Positions 6,073-6,401 of a stretch of 6,401 bases of DNA are shown here, in pieces. The translations under genes and the position numbers were made by a program. The DNA is from Clostridiales bacterium (lineage in GTDB: Bacteria > Bacillota > Clostridia > Lutisporales > Lutisporaceae). The DNA is taken from positions 1-6,401 of the forward strand of contig JAAYKT010000292.1 in assembly GCA_012522255.1 (NCBI GenBank). The letters are read 5' to 3'. The first letter of the stretch is position 1; every line of letters starts with the position of its first letter. The notes under the pieces were generated by a model. The model was not told the DNA's origin. It did no database searches and was given only the letters and a program-made list of their open reading frames with translations.

Positions 6073-6401
6073 GATGTTTTGGTTGTTATTGATACAGGCC
6101 ATGGAGGCAAGGACCCCGGGGCCAAGGCTGTGGATGGAACCTATGAGAAAAACTATAACATTGATGTTGCAAGACGCTTGGATAGAAAGTTAAAAGAAAT
6201 TGGTTTTAACACTATAATGACAAGGGAAGAAGATTTGTATACAACTTTGCAGGAAAGGGCTGATGCAGCGAATTGGAACTATGCGGACTTTTTTGTCAGT
6301 ATACATTTTAACGCTTATATGAATAAAGCCAAAGGTATTGAAACTTTGTATTATCCTAATACTCCTACCGAGGCTTATAGCATAAACAATAAGGATATAG
6401 C
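6073..6401 (+). CDS. Amidase_3 zinc peptidoglycan amidase domain, downstream of the in-frame TGA; runs off the window
   Basis: The frame of the upstream ORF resumes after the TGA and stays open to the window edge for 109 codons. It encodes the first half of an N-acetylmuramoyl-L-alanine amidase domain (Amidase_3/AmiC-like), which cuts the bond between muramic acid and the stem peptide. The family's zinc ligands are all visible, numbering through the TGA: His599 in VVIDTGHGGKDPGA, Glu614 in TYEKNYNIDVARRL and His667 in FFVSIHFNA. The TREEDLYTTLQERADAAN segment is also typical. Nothing in it looks degraded. No convincing ribosome binding site precedes an in-frame start here; TTG at 6079 and later codons are the only options. 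Separate translation is therefore less likely than readthrough, a recent nonsense mutation or a sequence error. The catalytic Glu near the domain's end lies beyond the window. Confidence 0.85.

Overview
The window looks like chromosomal DNA from a low-GC, Gram-positive anaerobe, most likely class Clostridia. The evidence is AT-rich coding with strong AAGGAGG-type ribosome binding sites, an Opp/Dpp-type peptide transporter operon, a secreted amidase with copper-amine-oxidase-like and AMIN domains, and a tiny cysteine-rich protein of a type common in clostridia. The genus cannot be fixed from this sequence.

Layout: (1) 2-721, the end of an oppC/dppC-type permease, interrupted by an in-frame TGA at 191-193. 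(2) 733-1746 and 1743-2696, the two ATPases OppD and OppF, which overlap by ATGA. A clean hairpin terminator at 2726-2756 closes this operon. (3) A convergent 51-residue Cys-rich gene on the minus strand (2892-2737), ending inside the same hairpin. (4) A divergent gene at 3046-4026 encoding an AIR-synthase/HypE-like protein, with an extended -10 promoter in front and a terminator behind. (5) From 4306 to the window edge, a secreted N-acetylmuramoyl-L-alanine amidase whose frame is cut by a second in-frame TGA at 6070-6072, exactly between the AMIN/wall-targeting part and the zinc amidase domain.

The permease and the two ATPases would form one importer for di- or oligopeptides. The amidase would act outside the cell on peptidoglycan. 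A link to recycling of wall peptides is possible but is only inference.

The main oddity is the pair of in-frame TGA codons. Both are pure substitutions with no frameshift, both leave a well-conserved downstream frame, and both fall at tolerant positions: a cytoplasmic loop between two membrane helices, and an interdomain linker. In the permease the stop is followed three bases later by ATG ATG, with an AAGGAGA sequence 12 bases upstream, so a stop-and-restart split gene is possible. Explanations to separate are real pseudogenes, sequence errors, programmed or leaky UGA readthrough, and partial UGA reassignment. All nine Trp codons visible in the window are TGG, which argues against a simple switch of UGA to Trp.
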